In this document: positions 8,307 to 16,586 of the stretch, one piece after another | How positions within the stretch are numbered: the stretch's first letter is position 1 | Layout: each line of letters opens with the position of its first letter | Origin: Roseomonas sp. KE0001 | GTDB lineage: Bacteria; Pseudomonadota; Alphaproteobacteria; Acetobacterales; Acetobacteraceae | Assembly: GCF_016107285.1 (NCBI RefSeq) | Contig: NZ_RCVQ01000002.1 | Location: forward strand, 310,001-374,000 | DNA length: 64,000 nucleotides | Reading direction: 5' to 3' | Position numbers and translations under genes: made by a program | The notes under the pieces: generated by a model | What the model saw: the letters and a program-made list of their open reading frames with translations, nothing else | Told to the model about the DNA's origin: nothing | Database searches by the model: none

Positions 8307-10133
8307 TCAGCGGCGGCCGAACATCCTCTCGAATTCGGCGCGGCCGAGGCGCAGCCAGGTCGGCCGGCCATGGCTGCAGGTGCCGGCGCGCGGCGTCGCC
8401 TCCATCTGGCGCAGCAGCGCGTCCATCTCCTCCGGCTTGAGGCGCCGCCCGGCGCGGATCGAGCCATGACAGGCCAGCCGCGCCACGGCCATGTCGAGCC
8501 GCCGTTCCAGCGCCGTGCTGTCCTCCCATTCCGCCAGCTCGGCGCAGAGGTCGCGCAGCAGCGGCGCCGGGTCGGGATTGCCGAGCAGGGCCGGCATGGC
8601 GCGCACCAGCGCGGCGCCGGGGCCGAAGCCCTCCAGCTCCAGCCCCAGCCGCTCCAGCAGCGGCGCCGCCTCCAGCAGGCGGGCGAGGTCCGTGGCCGGC
8701 AGATCGACCACGGCGGGCAGCAGCAGGGGCTGGCGGCGCACCTCGCCCTCCAGGAGCTGCGCCTTCAGCGCCTCATGCGTCAGCCGCTCATGCGCCGCGT
8801 GCTGATCGACCAGCACCAGCGCGCCATCCGGCGCCTCGGCCAGGATGTAGGTGTCCATCAGCTGCGCCAGCGGGCGGCCCAGGGGCCTGTCGCCGGCGGG
8901 CGCCTCCCGGACGGGGATCCGGCCCCCGGCGGCCGGCGCGGCCGGCCAGGAGGAGGGCGGCGGCAGGCGCAGGCCCGGCTGCCAGGGCGGAGGCAGGGGC
9001 GGAGGCATGGGCGGCGGCGCCAGGCCGGGCTCGCGCGCCTCGGCGAAGCCGGGCACGGCAGCGCCGGCCGGGGCCGCCAGCGCCGCCTCGCCGGGCCAGG
9101 AAGCCGGCCCGCCGCCGGTCTCCCCACCGGTCTCCCTGGCCTGCGGCCCGGCGCCCACCGCCAGGGCACGCCGCAGGGCCGAGATCAGCGCGCCGCGCAC
9201 CAGCCCCGCCTCGCGGAAGCGCAGCTCGGTCTTCATCGGATGGACGTTCACGTCCACCATCTCCGGCGGCAGCTCGAGGAAGAGCACCGCGACCGGGTGC
9301 CGCCCGGCGGCGATCAGGTCGCGGTAGGCGACGCGCAGCGCGGCGCGCAGCAGCGGGTCGCGCACCGGGCGGCGGTTGACCACCAGATGCTGCTCCGCCG
9401 CCGTGGCGCGGGTCAGCGCCGGCAGGGCGGCCATGCCGTCCAGGTCGAGGTCGCTCCACCGCCCCGTGACCGGCACGGCGGCGCGGGCGAAGTCCGGCCC
9501 CAGCAGGGCGGCGAGCCGCGCCGTCCGGTCGGCGGGGGCGAGGGTCAGGACGCGGCGCCCCTCCACCTCGACGGTGAAGGCCACCTCGGGCCAGGCCAGC
9601 GCCAGGCGGCGCACCGCCTCCACCGCGTGGCCGGCCTCGGTCGGCGGCGTCCTGAGGAACTTGCGCCGGGCGGGGGTGGCGAAGAACAGGTCGCGCACCT
9701 CGACCCGCGTGCCGGGCGCGCCGGCGGCGGGCCGCACCTCGCCCTTGCTCCCCCCCTCCACCGCCAGGCTGTGCGCCTCGCCGCCGGGCGGGCGGCTGGT
9801 GAGGGTGAGTCGCGCCACCGCGCCGATCGAGGGCAGCGCCTCGCCGCGGAAGCCCAGGGTGGCGATGCGGAACAGCGCCGCCTCCTCCGGCAGCTTGGAG
9901 GTGGCGTGGCGCTCGACGCAGAGGGCGAGGTCGGCCGGGGACATGCCGGCACCGTCATCCTCCACCAGGATGCGGCCGATGCCGCCTCCCTCCAGCGCGA
10001 CATGGATGCGCCGCGCCCCGGCATCCAGCGCGTTCTCCACCAGCTCCTTCACGGCGGCGGCGGGGCGCTCCACCACCTCGCCCGCGGCGATGCGGTCGGC
10101 GGTGGTGGCGGAGAGCAGGCGGATGCGGTCCAT
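8307..10133 (-). CDS. mutL: DNA mismatch repair protein MutL
   Basis: A 608-residue MutL. The N-terminal GHKL ATPase shows AAGEVVERP, ELVENALDAGA and DDGAGM. The central region (about 340-415) is a Pro/Ala/Gly linker. The C-terminal dimerisation domain contains DQHAAHERLTHE, which fits the DQHA(x)2E(x)4E metal-binding endonuclease motif, plus ACHGSI and CSHGRPT near the end. It should therefore be a nicking MutL, as expected in bacteria without MutH. It is convergent with pheT and divergent from the MgtC-like gene. Confidence 0.96.
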   Translation of the reverse strand: MDRIRLLSATTADRIAAGEVVERPAAAVKELVENALDAGARRIHVALEGGGIGRILVEDDGAGMSPADLALCVERHATSKLPEEAALFRIATLGFRGEALPSIGAVARLTLTSRPPGGEAHSLAVEGGSKGEVRPAAGAPGTRVEVRDLFFATPARRKFLRTPPTEAGHAVEAVRRLALAWPEVAFTVEVEGRRVLTLAPADRTARLAALLGPDFARAAVPVTGRWSDLDLDGMAALPALTRATAAEQHLVVNRRPVRDPLLRAALRVAYRDLIAAGRHPVAVLFLELPPEMVDVNVHPMKTELRFREAGLVRGALISALRRALAVGAGPQARETGGETGGGPASWPGEAALAAPAGAAVPGFAEAREPGLAPPPMPPPLPPPWQPGLRLPPPSSWPAAPAAGGRIPVREAPAGDRPLGRPLAQLMDTYILAEAPDGALVLVDQHAAHERLTHEALKAQLLEGEVRRQPLLLPAVVDLPATDLARLLEAAPLLERLGLELEGFGPGAALVRAMPALLGNPDPAPLLRDLCAELAEWEDSTALERRLDMAVARLACHGSIRAGRRLKPEEMDALLRQMEATPRAGTCSHGRPTWLRLGRAEFERMFGRR

Positions 10134-10250
10134 GCCCCGCTCTAGCGCCCCGGCCGGGGGGAGCGGAAGGGCGCCGGGCTTGTCACGCCCCCCGCCATCC
10201 GGAATGCTCCCGCCCCGTGGTCACCGCCGGCATGAGGGTCAGCGCCTCCC

Positions 10251-10973
10251 ATGAGCCCGAGCTTTCTCGAGACGACCAGCCTGTCCTCGCTGCTCGACAC
10301 CGCCGTCAGCCTGACCGCCGCCTTCGTCCTCGGCACGCTGATCGGCGCCGAGCGGCAGTACCGCCAGCGCAGCGCGGGGCTGCGCACCAATGTGCTGGTG
10401 GCGCTGGGGGCGACCGCCTTCGTCGATCTGGCGCACCGCATGATCGGCCCGACGGAGGCGGTGCGCGTGGTCTCCAACGTGGTCACCGGCATCGGCTTCC
10501 TCGGCGCCGGCGTGATCATGAAGGAGGGGCTGAACATCCGCGGCCTCAACACCGCCGCGACGCTCTGGTGCTCGGCGGCGGTCGGCGCCTGCGCGGGGGC
10601 GGACATGCTGGCCGAGGCGGGGCTGCTCACCCTGGCCGTCCTGGCCGGCAACACGCTGCTGCGGCCGCTGGTCAACCGCATCAACCGCATCCCGATCAAC
10701 GAGCGCAATGTCGAGGCGACCTATCAGGTTAAGGCCCTCGTCACCCGTAGCGCCATGCCGCAGCTGCGCGAACTGCTCGTCGAGCGGCTGGAGGAGGCGC
10801 AATACCCGGTGGCCGATGTCGCGGCGGAGGAGCGCGGCGCCGACCTGGCCGAGGTGACCGCGACGCTGGTCGCGACCGCCGTGGAGCCGGCGGAGCTGAG
10901 GGAGGTGATCGCCGGGCTGCAACGCCAGCCCGGCATCATCCACGTCACCTGGGACGGCAGCGTGAAGGACTGA
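10251..10973 (+). CDS. MgtC/SapB family membrane protein
   Basis: A 240-residue protein with an N-terminal membrane domain (about 15-145, four to five hydrophobic segments). It carries family motifs LGTLIGAERQ, GLRTNVLVALGA, GIGFLGAGVI and RGLNTAATLWC. A soluble C-terminal domain (about 150-240) resembles an ACT-like fold. Family members are linked to Mg2+ homeostasis and acid or macrophage survival, but the biochemical role is unsettled. It stands alone, divergent from mutL and 9 bp from the end of pgi. No Mg2+ transporter is nearby. Confidence 0.88.
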   Translation: MSPSFLETTSLSSLLDTAVSLTAAFVLGTLIGAERQYRQRSAGLRTNVLVALGATAFVDLAHRMIGPTEAVRVVSNVVTGIGFLGAGVIMKEGLNIRGLNTAATLWCSAAVGACAGADMLAEAGLLTLAVLAGNTLLRPLVNRINRIPINERNVEATYQVKALVTRSAMPQLRELLVERLEEAQYPVADVAAEERGADLAEVTATLVATAVEPAELREVIAGLQRQPGIIHVTWDGSVKD

Positions 10974-10982
10974 GGCGCCGGC

Positions 10983-12647
10983 TTATCCCTCCGGCAGGCC
11001 CTGCAGCGCGCGGAGGCGGGCGATCAGCCCGGCCGTCGAACCGTCATGCGCCCCCGGCCGGCCCTCCGGCGCCAGCTCCGGCAGGATCGAGCCGGCCAGC
11101 TTCTTGCCCAGCTCGACGCCCCACTGATCGAAGGCGTCGATGCTCCAGAGCGCGCCCAGGCAGAACACCTTGTGCTCGTAGAGCGCGATCAGCGCGCCGA
11201 GGCTGCGGGGCGTGAGGCGCTCCAGCAGCAGGGTGACGCTGGGGCGGTCCCCGGGGAAGAGGCGGTGCGGCAGCAGGCGGGTGATCTCGGCCGGGTCGGT
11301 GCCGGCGGCGCGCATCTCGGCCTCGACCTCGGCGGCGCCGCGGCCGCGCAGCAGCGCCTCGGCCTGGGCCAGGCCATTGGCCAGCAGCAGGCGGTGGCTG
11401 GCGGCGTGGTCGTGGTCCGGGTTGGCGATCAGGATGAAATCCGCCGGGACCGGCGTGGTGCCCTGGTGCAGCAACTGCATGAAGGAGTGCTGCGCGTTGG
11501 TGCCCGGCTCGCCGAAGATCACCGGCCCGGTGTCGCGCACCGCCTCCTGGCCCGAGAGCAGCGTCCGCTTGCCCAGGCTCTCCATCTCGAGCTGCTGCAG
11601 ATGCGCCGGGAAGCGCGCCAGCCGCTGGTCGTAGGGCAGGATGGCCTGGGCCTTCAGCCCGAGTCCGTTGACATGCCAGGCCGAGACCAGGGCCAGCAGC
11701 AGCGGCAGGTTGTCGGCCGGCGCGGCGCCGAGGAAATGCTCGTCCATCTCCCGCGCCCCGGCCAGCAGCGCCGCGAAGGCCTCCCAGCCGCAGGCCAGCG
11801 CGATGGACAGGCCGATGGCCGACCAGAGCGAGAAGCGGCCGCCCACCCAGTCGTGGAAGCCGAACACGCGGTCGGCGGGCACGCCGAAGGCGGCGGTGGC
11901 CTCGAGATTGGTCGAGAGGGCGGCGAGATGCGCCTTCGCCCCCTCGGCCCCCAGCGCCGCCTCCAGCCAGCCGCGCACGAGATGCGCATTGGCCATGGTC
12001 TCGGCGGTGGTGAAGGTCTTGGAGGCGACCAGCACCAGGGTGCGCGCCGGGTCGAGCCCGGCCCGGATCGCCTCCCACTGGTGCGCGTCGGCATTGGCGA
12101 GGTAATGCGCGCGGAGCGGCGCGGCGGGGGTCCAGAGCGCGCCCGTGACCATGGCCGGGCCGAGGTCGGAGCCGCCGATGCCGATGTTCACCACATCGGT
12201 GAAGGCCTCGCCGCCGGCGCCGCGGATCTCGCCCGCATGCACGGCGCGGGTGAAGCGCTGCATGGCCGCCAGCGTGTCGGCCACCGGGCCGGAGGCGTCC
12301 TCGAAGGTGCCGTCGGCCCGCAGGGCGCGGAAGCCGGCGGAGCGCGGCGCCCGCAGCGCCATGTGCAGCACGGCGCGGCTCTCGGTCTCGTTGATCTGGG
12401 CGCCCGCCGCCATGGCGTCGCGCTGGGCCATCACCTCCTGGGCGGTGGCGAGGTCGAGCAGGGCGGCCAGGACCTCCTCGTCGATGGCGGTGCGCGAGAA
12501 GTCCAGCAACAGCCCCGCCGCCTCGCAGTGGAAACGGCGGAAGCGCTGCGGATCGGCCTCGAAGAGGGCGCGGATGCGGCCCGCTCCGGGCTGCCGGGCC
12601 AGCTGCTCGATGCGGCCCCAGGCCGCCTCGCGCGGTGTCAGACTCAT
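10983..12647 (-). CDS. pgi: Glucose-6-phosphate isomerase
   Basis: Interconverts glucose-6-phosphate and fructose-6-phosphate. Signature segments are VNIGIGGSDLGP, SKTFTTAETM, GRFSLWSAIG, EPGTNAQHSFMQLLHQGT and, near the C-terminus, FDQWGVELGK. The start is placed at the ATG at 12647 (MSLTPREAAW, 554 residues) because GGAAGGGAG sits just upstream. An in-frame ATG at 12668 would add seven residues. Full length and intact. Confidence 0.95.
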   Translation of the reverse strand: MSLTPREAAWGRIEQLARQPGAGRIRALFEADPQRFRRFHCEAAGLLLDFSRTAIDEEVLAALLDLATAQEVMAQRDAMAAGAQINETESRAVLHMALRAPRSAGFRALRADGTFEDASGPVADTLAAMQRFTRAVHAGEIRGAGGEAFTDVVNIGIGGSDLGPAMVTGALWTPAAPLRAHYLANADAHQWEAIRAGLDPARTLVLVASKTFTTAETMANAHLVRGWLEAALGAEGAKAHLAALSTNLEATAAFGVPADRVFGFHDWVGGRFSLWSAIGLSIALACGWEAFAALLAGAREMDEHFLGAAPADNLPLLLALVSAWHVNGLGLKAQAILPYDQRLARFPAHLQQLEMESLGKRTLLSGQEAVRDTGPVIFGEPGTNAQHSFMQLLHQGTTPVPADFILIANPDHDHAASHRLLLANGLAQAEALLRGRGAAEVEAEMRAAGTDPAEITRLLPHRLFPGDRPSVTLLLERLTPRSLGALIALYEHKVFCLGALWSIDAFDQWGVELGKKLAGSILPELAPEGRPGAHDGSTAGLIARLRALQGLPEG

Positions 12648-12770
12648 GGCGCTCCCTTCCGTGTCCATGCGGCCGGGGAGGCTAGAACAGAAGCTGGCGG
12701 GAGGGAATTGGCGGATCGAGGAGATGCGGCCAAAAACAAAAGACTAGATGAGCGACGGCCGGGAGGGCCC
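12648..12770. other. Gap between the M16 partner gene and pgi
   Basis: A 123-bp gap on the minus strand holding a locally AT-richer patch (minus-strand TTTTGTTTTTGG near 12741-12730, and TTCTGTTCTAG near 12690). It probably contains the pgi promoter, but no confident -35/-10 pair could be assigned. Confidence 0.25.
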
Positions 12771-14057
12771 TCAGAGCCCTTCCGGCTGGCCCGCCACGGT
12801 CACGGACAGCGCCCCGGGCTGCAGCAGCCGCCCGGCCAGCTTCGCCGCGTGGTCGCGGGAGATGGCGGCCAGCCGCTCGGGCCGGCGGGCCAGCCAGTCC
12901 AGCGGCCGGCCGTTGCGGCGCATGGCCAGCAGGGTGGCGGCGATGCGCCGGCTGTCGGTGAACTGCAACGGCTGGCTGCCGGTCATGAAGGCGATGGCCT
13001 CCTCCATCTCCGCCGCCGTGGGGCCGTCCTCCGCCATGCGGCGCCACTCGGCGCGCAGCACGGTGAGCAGCTCGCCCACCCGGGCATTGGCGGTGGAGCA
13101 GGAGCCGACCAGCACGCCCTGGCCGAGGATCGGGTCCAGCCCGGCGCCGATGCCATAGGTCAGGCCGCGCTCCTCGCGGATGCTGCGGGTCAGGCGCGCG
13201 GTGAAGCCGCCGCCGGAGAGGATGCGCAGCAGCACCTGCGCCGCTTCCCAGTCGGCGTCGCGCACCGGCAGACCGGGCTGACCGAAGAGGATGGCCGATT
13301 GCGGCGCCGCCACCGGCACCACCTGGGTGCCGAAGCGGGCGAAGTCCGGCAGGGGCGGCGGCGGCTCGGAGCGGCCCGGGGGCAGGGCGCCCAGCAGCTG
13401 CGGCAGCAGCGCGGCCAGCTCCGTGGCCGTGATGGCGCCGGAGGCGGCGATCAGCAGGCCGGCCTCGCCCTGGCCCTGGTGCAGGTGGCGCGCCAGGGCC
13501 GCCCGCATCTGCTCGACGGTGAGCCGCGCCAGGCTCTCCTCGGTGCCGCCGGCGGGGCGGCCGGCCGGGTGGCCGGGAAAGCCGGCGGCCCAGAAGGCGC
13601 GCGAGGCGCGGCCACGTGGCCCCTCCAGCGCCTGCCGCGCCCCGGCGATCGCCCGGGCCCGCAGGCGGGAGACCGCCTCCTCCTCGAAGCGCGGCGCCGT
13701 CATGGCCAGCCGCGCCAGCCGGACCGCCTCGGGCAGCGCCGGCTTGAGGGCGCGCAGGCTGCCCTCGAAGGTGTCGCGGTCGGCGCTGAAGCCGAGGCCG
13801 ATCGCCTCGTCCTGCAGCGCATCGGCGAAATCGGCGGCGGAGAGGTCCCCGGCGCCCTCGGTCATCAGGGCGGCGGCGAGGCGGGCGCAGCCCTCCTGGC
13901 CCTCGGGGTCCAGCGCGGCGCCGCCGGGCCAGGACCAGGCCAGGCTGACCACCGGCACCGAATGGTCCTCGGCCAGCCAGGCGGTGAAGCCGCCGCCCTC
14001 GACCACCTGGATCGGTAGGGAGAAGCCGGCGGCGGGCGCGGCGGAGGCGCCGCTCAT
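12771..14057 (-). CDS. M16 family peptidase-like protein, non-catalytic partner
   Basis: A 428-residue member of the insulinase/pitrilysin (M16) superfamily. The position corresponding to the zinc motif reads GCARLAAALMTEGAGD and lacks HxxEH, so this is the non-catalytic half of a pair. The C-terminal family segment is recognisable (TYGIGAGLDPILGQG, then FMTGSQPLQFTDSRR). Its ATG overlaps the stop of the catalytic M16 gene (ATGA), implying translational coupling and heterodimer formation as in other two-gene M16 proteases. Probably periplasmic, although its own N-terminus is not an obvious signal peptide. Confidence 0.85.
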   Translation of the reverse strand: MSGASAAPAAGFSLPIQVVEGGGFTAWLAEDHSVPVVSLAWSWPGGAALDPEGQEGCARLAAALMTEGAGDLSAADFADALQDEAIGLGFSADRDTFEGSLRALKPALPEAVRLARLAMTAPRFEEEAVSRLRARAIAGARQALEGPRGRASRAFWAAGFPGHPAGRPAGGTEESLARLTVEQMRAALARHLHQGQGEAGLLIAASGAITATELAALLPQLLGALPPGRSEPPPPLPDFARFGTQVVPVAAPQSAILFGQPGLPVRDADWEAAQVLLRILSGGGFTARLTRSIREERGLTYGIGAGLDPILGQGVLVGSCSTANARVGELLTVLRAEWRRMAEDGPTAAEMEEAIAFMTGSQPLQFTDSRRIAATLLAMRRNGRPLDWLARRPERLAAISRDHAAKLAGRLLQPGALSVTVAGQPEGL

Positions 14058-15490
14058 GCCGCGCCCTCCGGCAGCAGCCAGCCGGTCATCGAGGGTCGCG
14101 AGAGCACGGCGCGCGCCGCCGCCTCCACCTGCGGCGGGGTGACGGCGCGGATGCGCGCCGGCCAGAATTCGACGCTCTCCAGCGGCAGCCCGTTGGCCAG
14201 CGCACCGCCCAGGATGCGGGGCGCTGCGCCGAGGCTGTCCAGCGCCAGCAGCACGCCGGCGGTGAGCTGGCGGATCGAGCGCGCCACCTCGGCCTCGGTC
14301 ACGCCACCGTCGAGCAGCCGGGCGACCTCGGCCGCCACGGCGCCTTCCAGCGCGGCGGTCGTGGTCTCGCGGCGCGGGGTGGCGAAGATCTCCAGGCTGC
14401 CCGTGCCGATGGCGTCGCCGTCATAGGCGCAGCCGGCGGAGACGGCGAGGCCGCTCTGCACCAGCGCCTTGTGCAGCCGCGAGCCCTGACCGCCGCCCAG
14501 CAGATGCGCCAGCACCTCCAGCGGGTGCACATGCTCGGCCGGCGCGCCGCCCTGGGTCTGCCCCTGGGTCTGCCCCTGGGACTGCCCTTGGGGCTGGCTC
14601 GGCGCCACCCAGCCGCGCAGGAAGGCGGCCTCCTGCAGGGTCGCCTCGCGCTGCACCAGCCGGTCGCGCAGCGGCGAGCCGGGCGCCGGGGCGCGATCGC
14701 GGGCGGCCTTGTCATGGGGCGCGGGGCGGGAGGGGATGGCGCCGTAATGCTGCTCGGCCATGCGCGCCACCGCCTCGCGCGACACCGCGCCGGTGACCAG
14801 CAGGGTGGCATTGGCCGGCACGTAGTAGCGGCCGAAGAAGTCCAGCATGTCGTCGCGGCTCAGCGCGGCGATATCCTCGGGCCAGCCGATCAGCGGCCGG
14901 CCCCGCCAGTGCTGGCGGCCCCAGAAGGCGGCGTCCCAGGTCTCCCGGAAGCGGCCGCGCGGCGTGCTCTCGGTGCGCTGGCGCCGCTCCTCCTGCACCA
15001 CCTGCCGCTCCGGCTCGATCTCGTCGGCGGGGAAGAGGGCGGCGGCCATGCGGTCGGCCTCCATGCCGGCCACGAGGTCGAGCCGGCCGGCCTCGACATG
15101 CTGGTGATAGGCCGTGACGTCGCGGGAGGTGAAGGCGTTGTCCTGCCCGCCCTCGCGCGCCACCAGGCGCGAGAAGGCGCCGGAGGGCACGTTCGGGCTG
15201 CCCTTGAACATCATGTGCTCGAGGAAGTGGGCGAGGCCGGAGCGGCCGGCCGGGTCCTCGCCGGCGCCGGCGCTGTAGAAGACGTAATGCGCGACAACGG
15301 GCGCGCGCCGGTTCTCCGCATGCACCACGGTCAGGCCGTTGGGCAGCGTCCAGAGGCTGGCGCCGAAGAGCGGGCGCTCGCCGGCCGGCGGCGCGGCGGC
15401 GGGGGCGGCCGCGCGCGCCGGCGGCAGCACGGCGAGCGCGGGCAGGGCGGCGGCGGCGGACAGCGCCGCGCGGCGGGTGAGGGCGGACAT
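14054..15490 (-). CDS. M16 family zinc metallopeptidase (catalytic)
   Basis: A 478-residue zinc peptidase. The N-terminus (MSALTRRAALSAAAALPALA, then VLPPARA) is a Sec/Tat-like signal, so the enzyme should be periplasmic. The zinc motif HxxEH is HFLEHMMFKG (H88, E91, H92), with downstream glutamates in the EADRM region. The substrate-binding C-half follows. The start is the ATG at 15490; frames extending further upstream overlap the bamF-like gene. A Gln/Gly-rich short tandem repeat interrupts the chain near residues 300-315. It lies downstream of lspA and the bamF-like gene in one operon. Confidence 0.92.
   Translation of the reverse strand: MSALTRRAALSAAAALPALAVLPPARAAAPAAAPPAGERPLFGASLWTLPNGLTVVHAENRRAPVVAHYVFYSAGAGEDPAGRSGLAHFLEHMMFKGSPNVPSGAFSRLVAREGGQDNAFTSRDVTAYHQHVEAGRLDLVAGMEADRMAAALFPADEIEPERQVVQEERRQRTESTPRGRFRETWDAAFWGRQHWRGRPLIGWPEDIAALSRDDMLDFFGRYYVPANATLLVTGAVSREAVARMAEQHYGAIPSRPAPHDKAARDRAPAPGSPLRDRLVQREATLQEAAFLRGWVAPSQPQGQSQGQTQGQTQGGAPAEHVHPLEVLAHLLGGGQGSRLHKALVQSGLAVSAGCAYDGDAIGTGSLEIFATPRRETTTAALEGAVAAEVARLLDGGVTEAEVARSIRQLTAGVLLALDSLGAAPRILGGALANGLPLESVEFWPARIRAVTPPQVEAAARAVLSRPSMTGWLLPEGAA
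14551..14598. repeat. 12-bp tandem repeat inside the M16 protease gene
   Basis: CTGGGTCTGCCC-like 12-bp units run three to four times with small changes, encoding repeated QGQT/QGQS on the minus strand. The period is a multiple of three, so copy-number change would not shift the frame. Confidence 0.7.
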
Positions 15491-15519
15491 CGCGTCCTCA
15501 CATGGGGCTTCGGGCGGGT

Positions 15520-16092
15520 TCAGAACAGCCCCGAGAACAGGCCCGTCCGGCGCCGCTGGATGATGGCGGTCTCGCCCTCCTCCGGACTGCGGCCGAGGGC
15601 GGCGTTCTCCCGCAGGCGCTGCGCCTCGCGCTGCGGATCGACGACGGTGCCGGGCGGCGGCGCGTCCTTCCAGAACATCAGCCGGTCCACCACGCTGCGG
15701 TCGGGCTGGTCGAGCCGGAGGCTTTCCTCGTCGACCCGCCGGCGGATGTCGGGCGTGCTTCCGCCGGTGCCGGCCTGGGCCAGCAGCGCGCTCTCGCCGG
15801 AGGAGGGCGCGGCGGCGGCGCCGACGCCGAAGGAGGCGCCGGGCGCCACGGTCGCCTCGCCGGCCTCGCGGCCACGCAGCTCCTGCGGGCGCGGCACGCC
15901 GGGGCGGGGCTGCGGCAGGTCGCCCAGGCTCGGCGGCAGGGAGAGCGGCGCGCGGGTCACGACACTGAACTCGTCCGGCGCGTCCCGGGTGAAGCCCAGG
16001 GTGCGCGAGGTGTCGGAGCCGCAGCCGGCGAGCAGCAGGCCGCAGGCCAGGGCGGTGCCGGAGAGAGCGGCACGGGTGGAGAGCTGCCTCAT
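15520..16092 (-). CDS. DUF3035/BamF-like outer-membrane lipoprotein
   Basis: A 190-residue lipoprotein with lipobox LLAGC (Cys at about 24). It continues DEFSVVTRAPLSLPPSLGDLP, the conserved start of DUF3035 proteins, a family recalled as the alphaproteobacterial BAM-complex subunit BamF. The rest is Pro/Ala/Arg-rich and low in complexity. Its ATG overlaps the lspA stop (ATGA), so the gene is coupled to the signal peptidase that would process it. Linking the domain to BamF is from memory; the lipoprotein assignment is secure. Confidence 0.72.
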   Translation of the reverse strand: MRQLSTRAALSGTALACGLLLAGCGSDTSRTLGFTRDAPDEFSVVTRAPLSLPPSLGDLPQPRPGVPRPQELRGREAGEATVAPGASFGVGAAAAPSSGESALLAQAGTGGSTPDIRRRVDEESLRLDQPDRSVVDRLMFWKDAPPPGTVVDPQREAQRLRENAALGRSPEEGETAIIQRRRTGLFSGLF

Positions 16093-16586
16093 GGCGTTTC
16101 CTTAGCGGTCCGGCCGGGCCGGAACAAGGCATCGGCGATCAGTGCCGCCACGCCCAGGACGATGGCGGCATCGGCGACGTTGAAGACATACCAGTGGAAG
16201 CTGCCAATCCGGAAATCGGCGAAGTCCACCACCGCGCCGAAGCGCAGCCGGTCGATGACATTGCCGATGGCGCCGCCGATGATGCCGCCCAGCGCCAGCG
16301 CGCTCAGCCGGTTCTCGGCCCGTGCCAGCCAGCGCAGCAGCAGCGCGACCACGGCCAGCGCCAGCACCGCGAGGCCGATCCGGTGCCAGGGGCTGTCCCC
16401 GGCCAGCAGGCCGAAGGTGACGCCGCGGTTCCAGACCATGGTGAGGTCGAAGCCGACCGCGCCGAGATCGACGAGCCGCACCTGGAAGCGTTCCGGCAGG
16501 CGGAGCACCTCCAGGATCCACCACTTGCTGATCTGGTCCGCCGCCAGGATGCCGGCGGCGAAGGGCAGGCCGAGCTTGAGGCTCAT
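16089..16586 (-). CDS. lspA: Lipoprotein signal peptidase (signal peptidase II)
   Basis: A 165-residue integral membrane aspartyl protease that cleaves prolipoprotein signal peptides. It has the four-helix layout, an early ADQISKWW segment, NRGVTFGLL, and the two catalytic Asp regions GNVIDRLRFGAVVDF and VFNVADAAI. The start ATG at 16586 overlaps the ileS stop (ATGA). ileS-lspA is a widespread pairing. Confidence 0.96.
   Translation of the reverse strand: MSLKLGLPFAAGILAADQISKWWILEVLRLPERFQVRLVDLGAVGFDLTMVWNRGVTFGLLAGDSPWHRIGLAVLALAVVALLLRWLARAENRLSALALGGIIGGAIGNVIDRLRFGAVVDFADFRIGSFHWYVFNVADAAIVLGVAALIADALFRPGRTAKETP

Noticed and set aside
10136-10170. CGCTCTAG next to a GC palindrome as a third REP-like copy
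   Set aside because: It lacks the GGATCCCGATC lead-in and the paired arms of the two real copies.
14054-16132. Extended M16 protease frame reaching 16132
   Set aside because: The extension overlaps the bamF-like gene in another frame; the M16 signal peptide starts at 15490.
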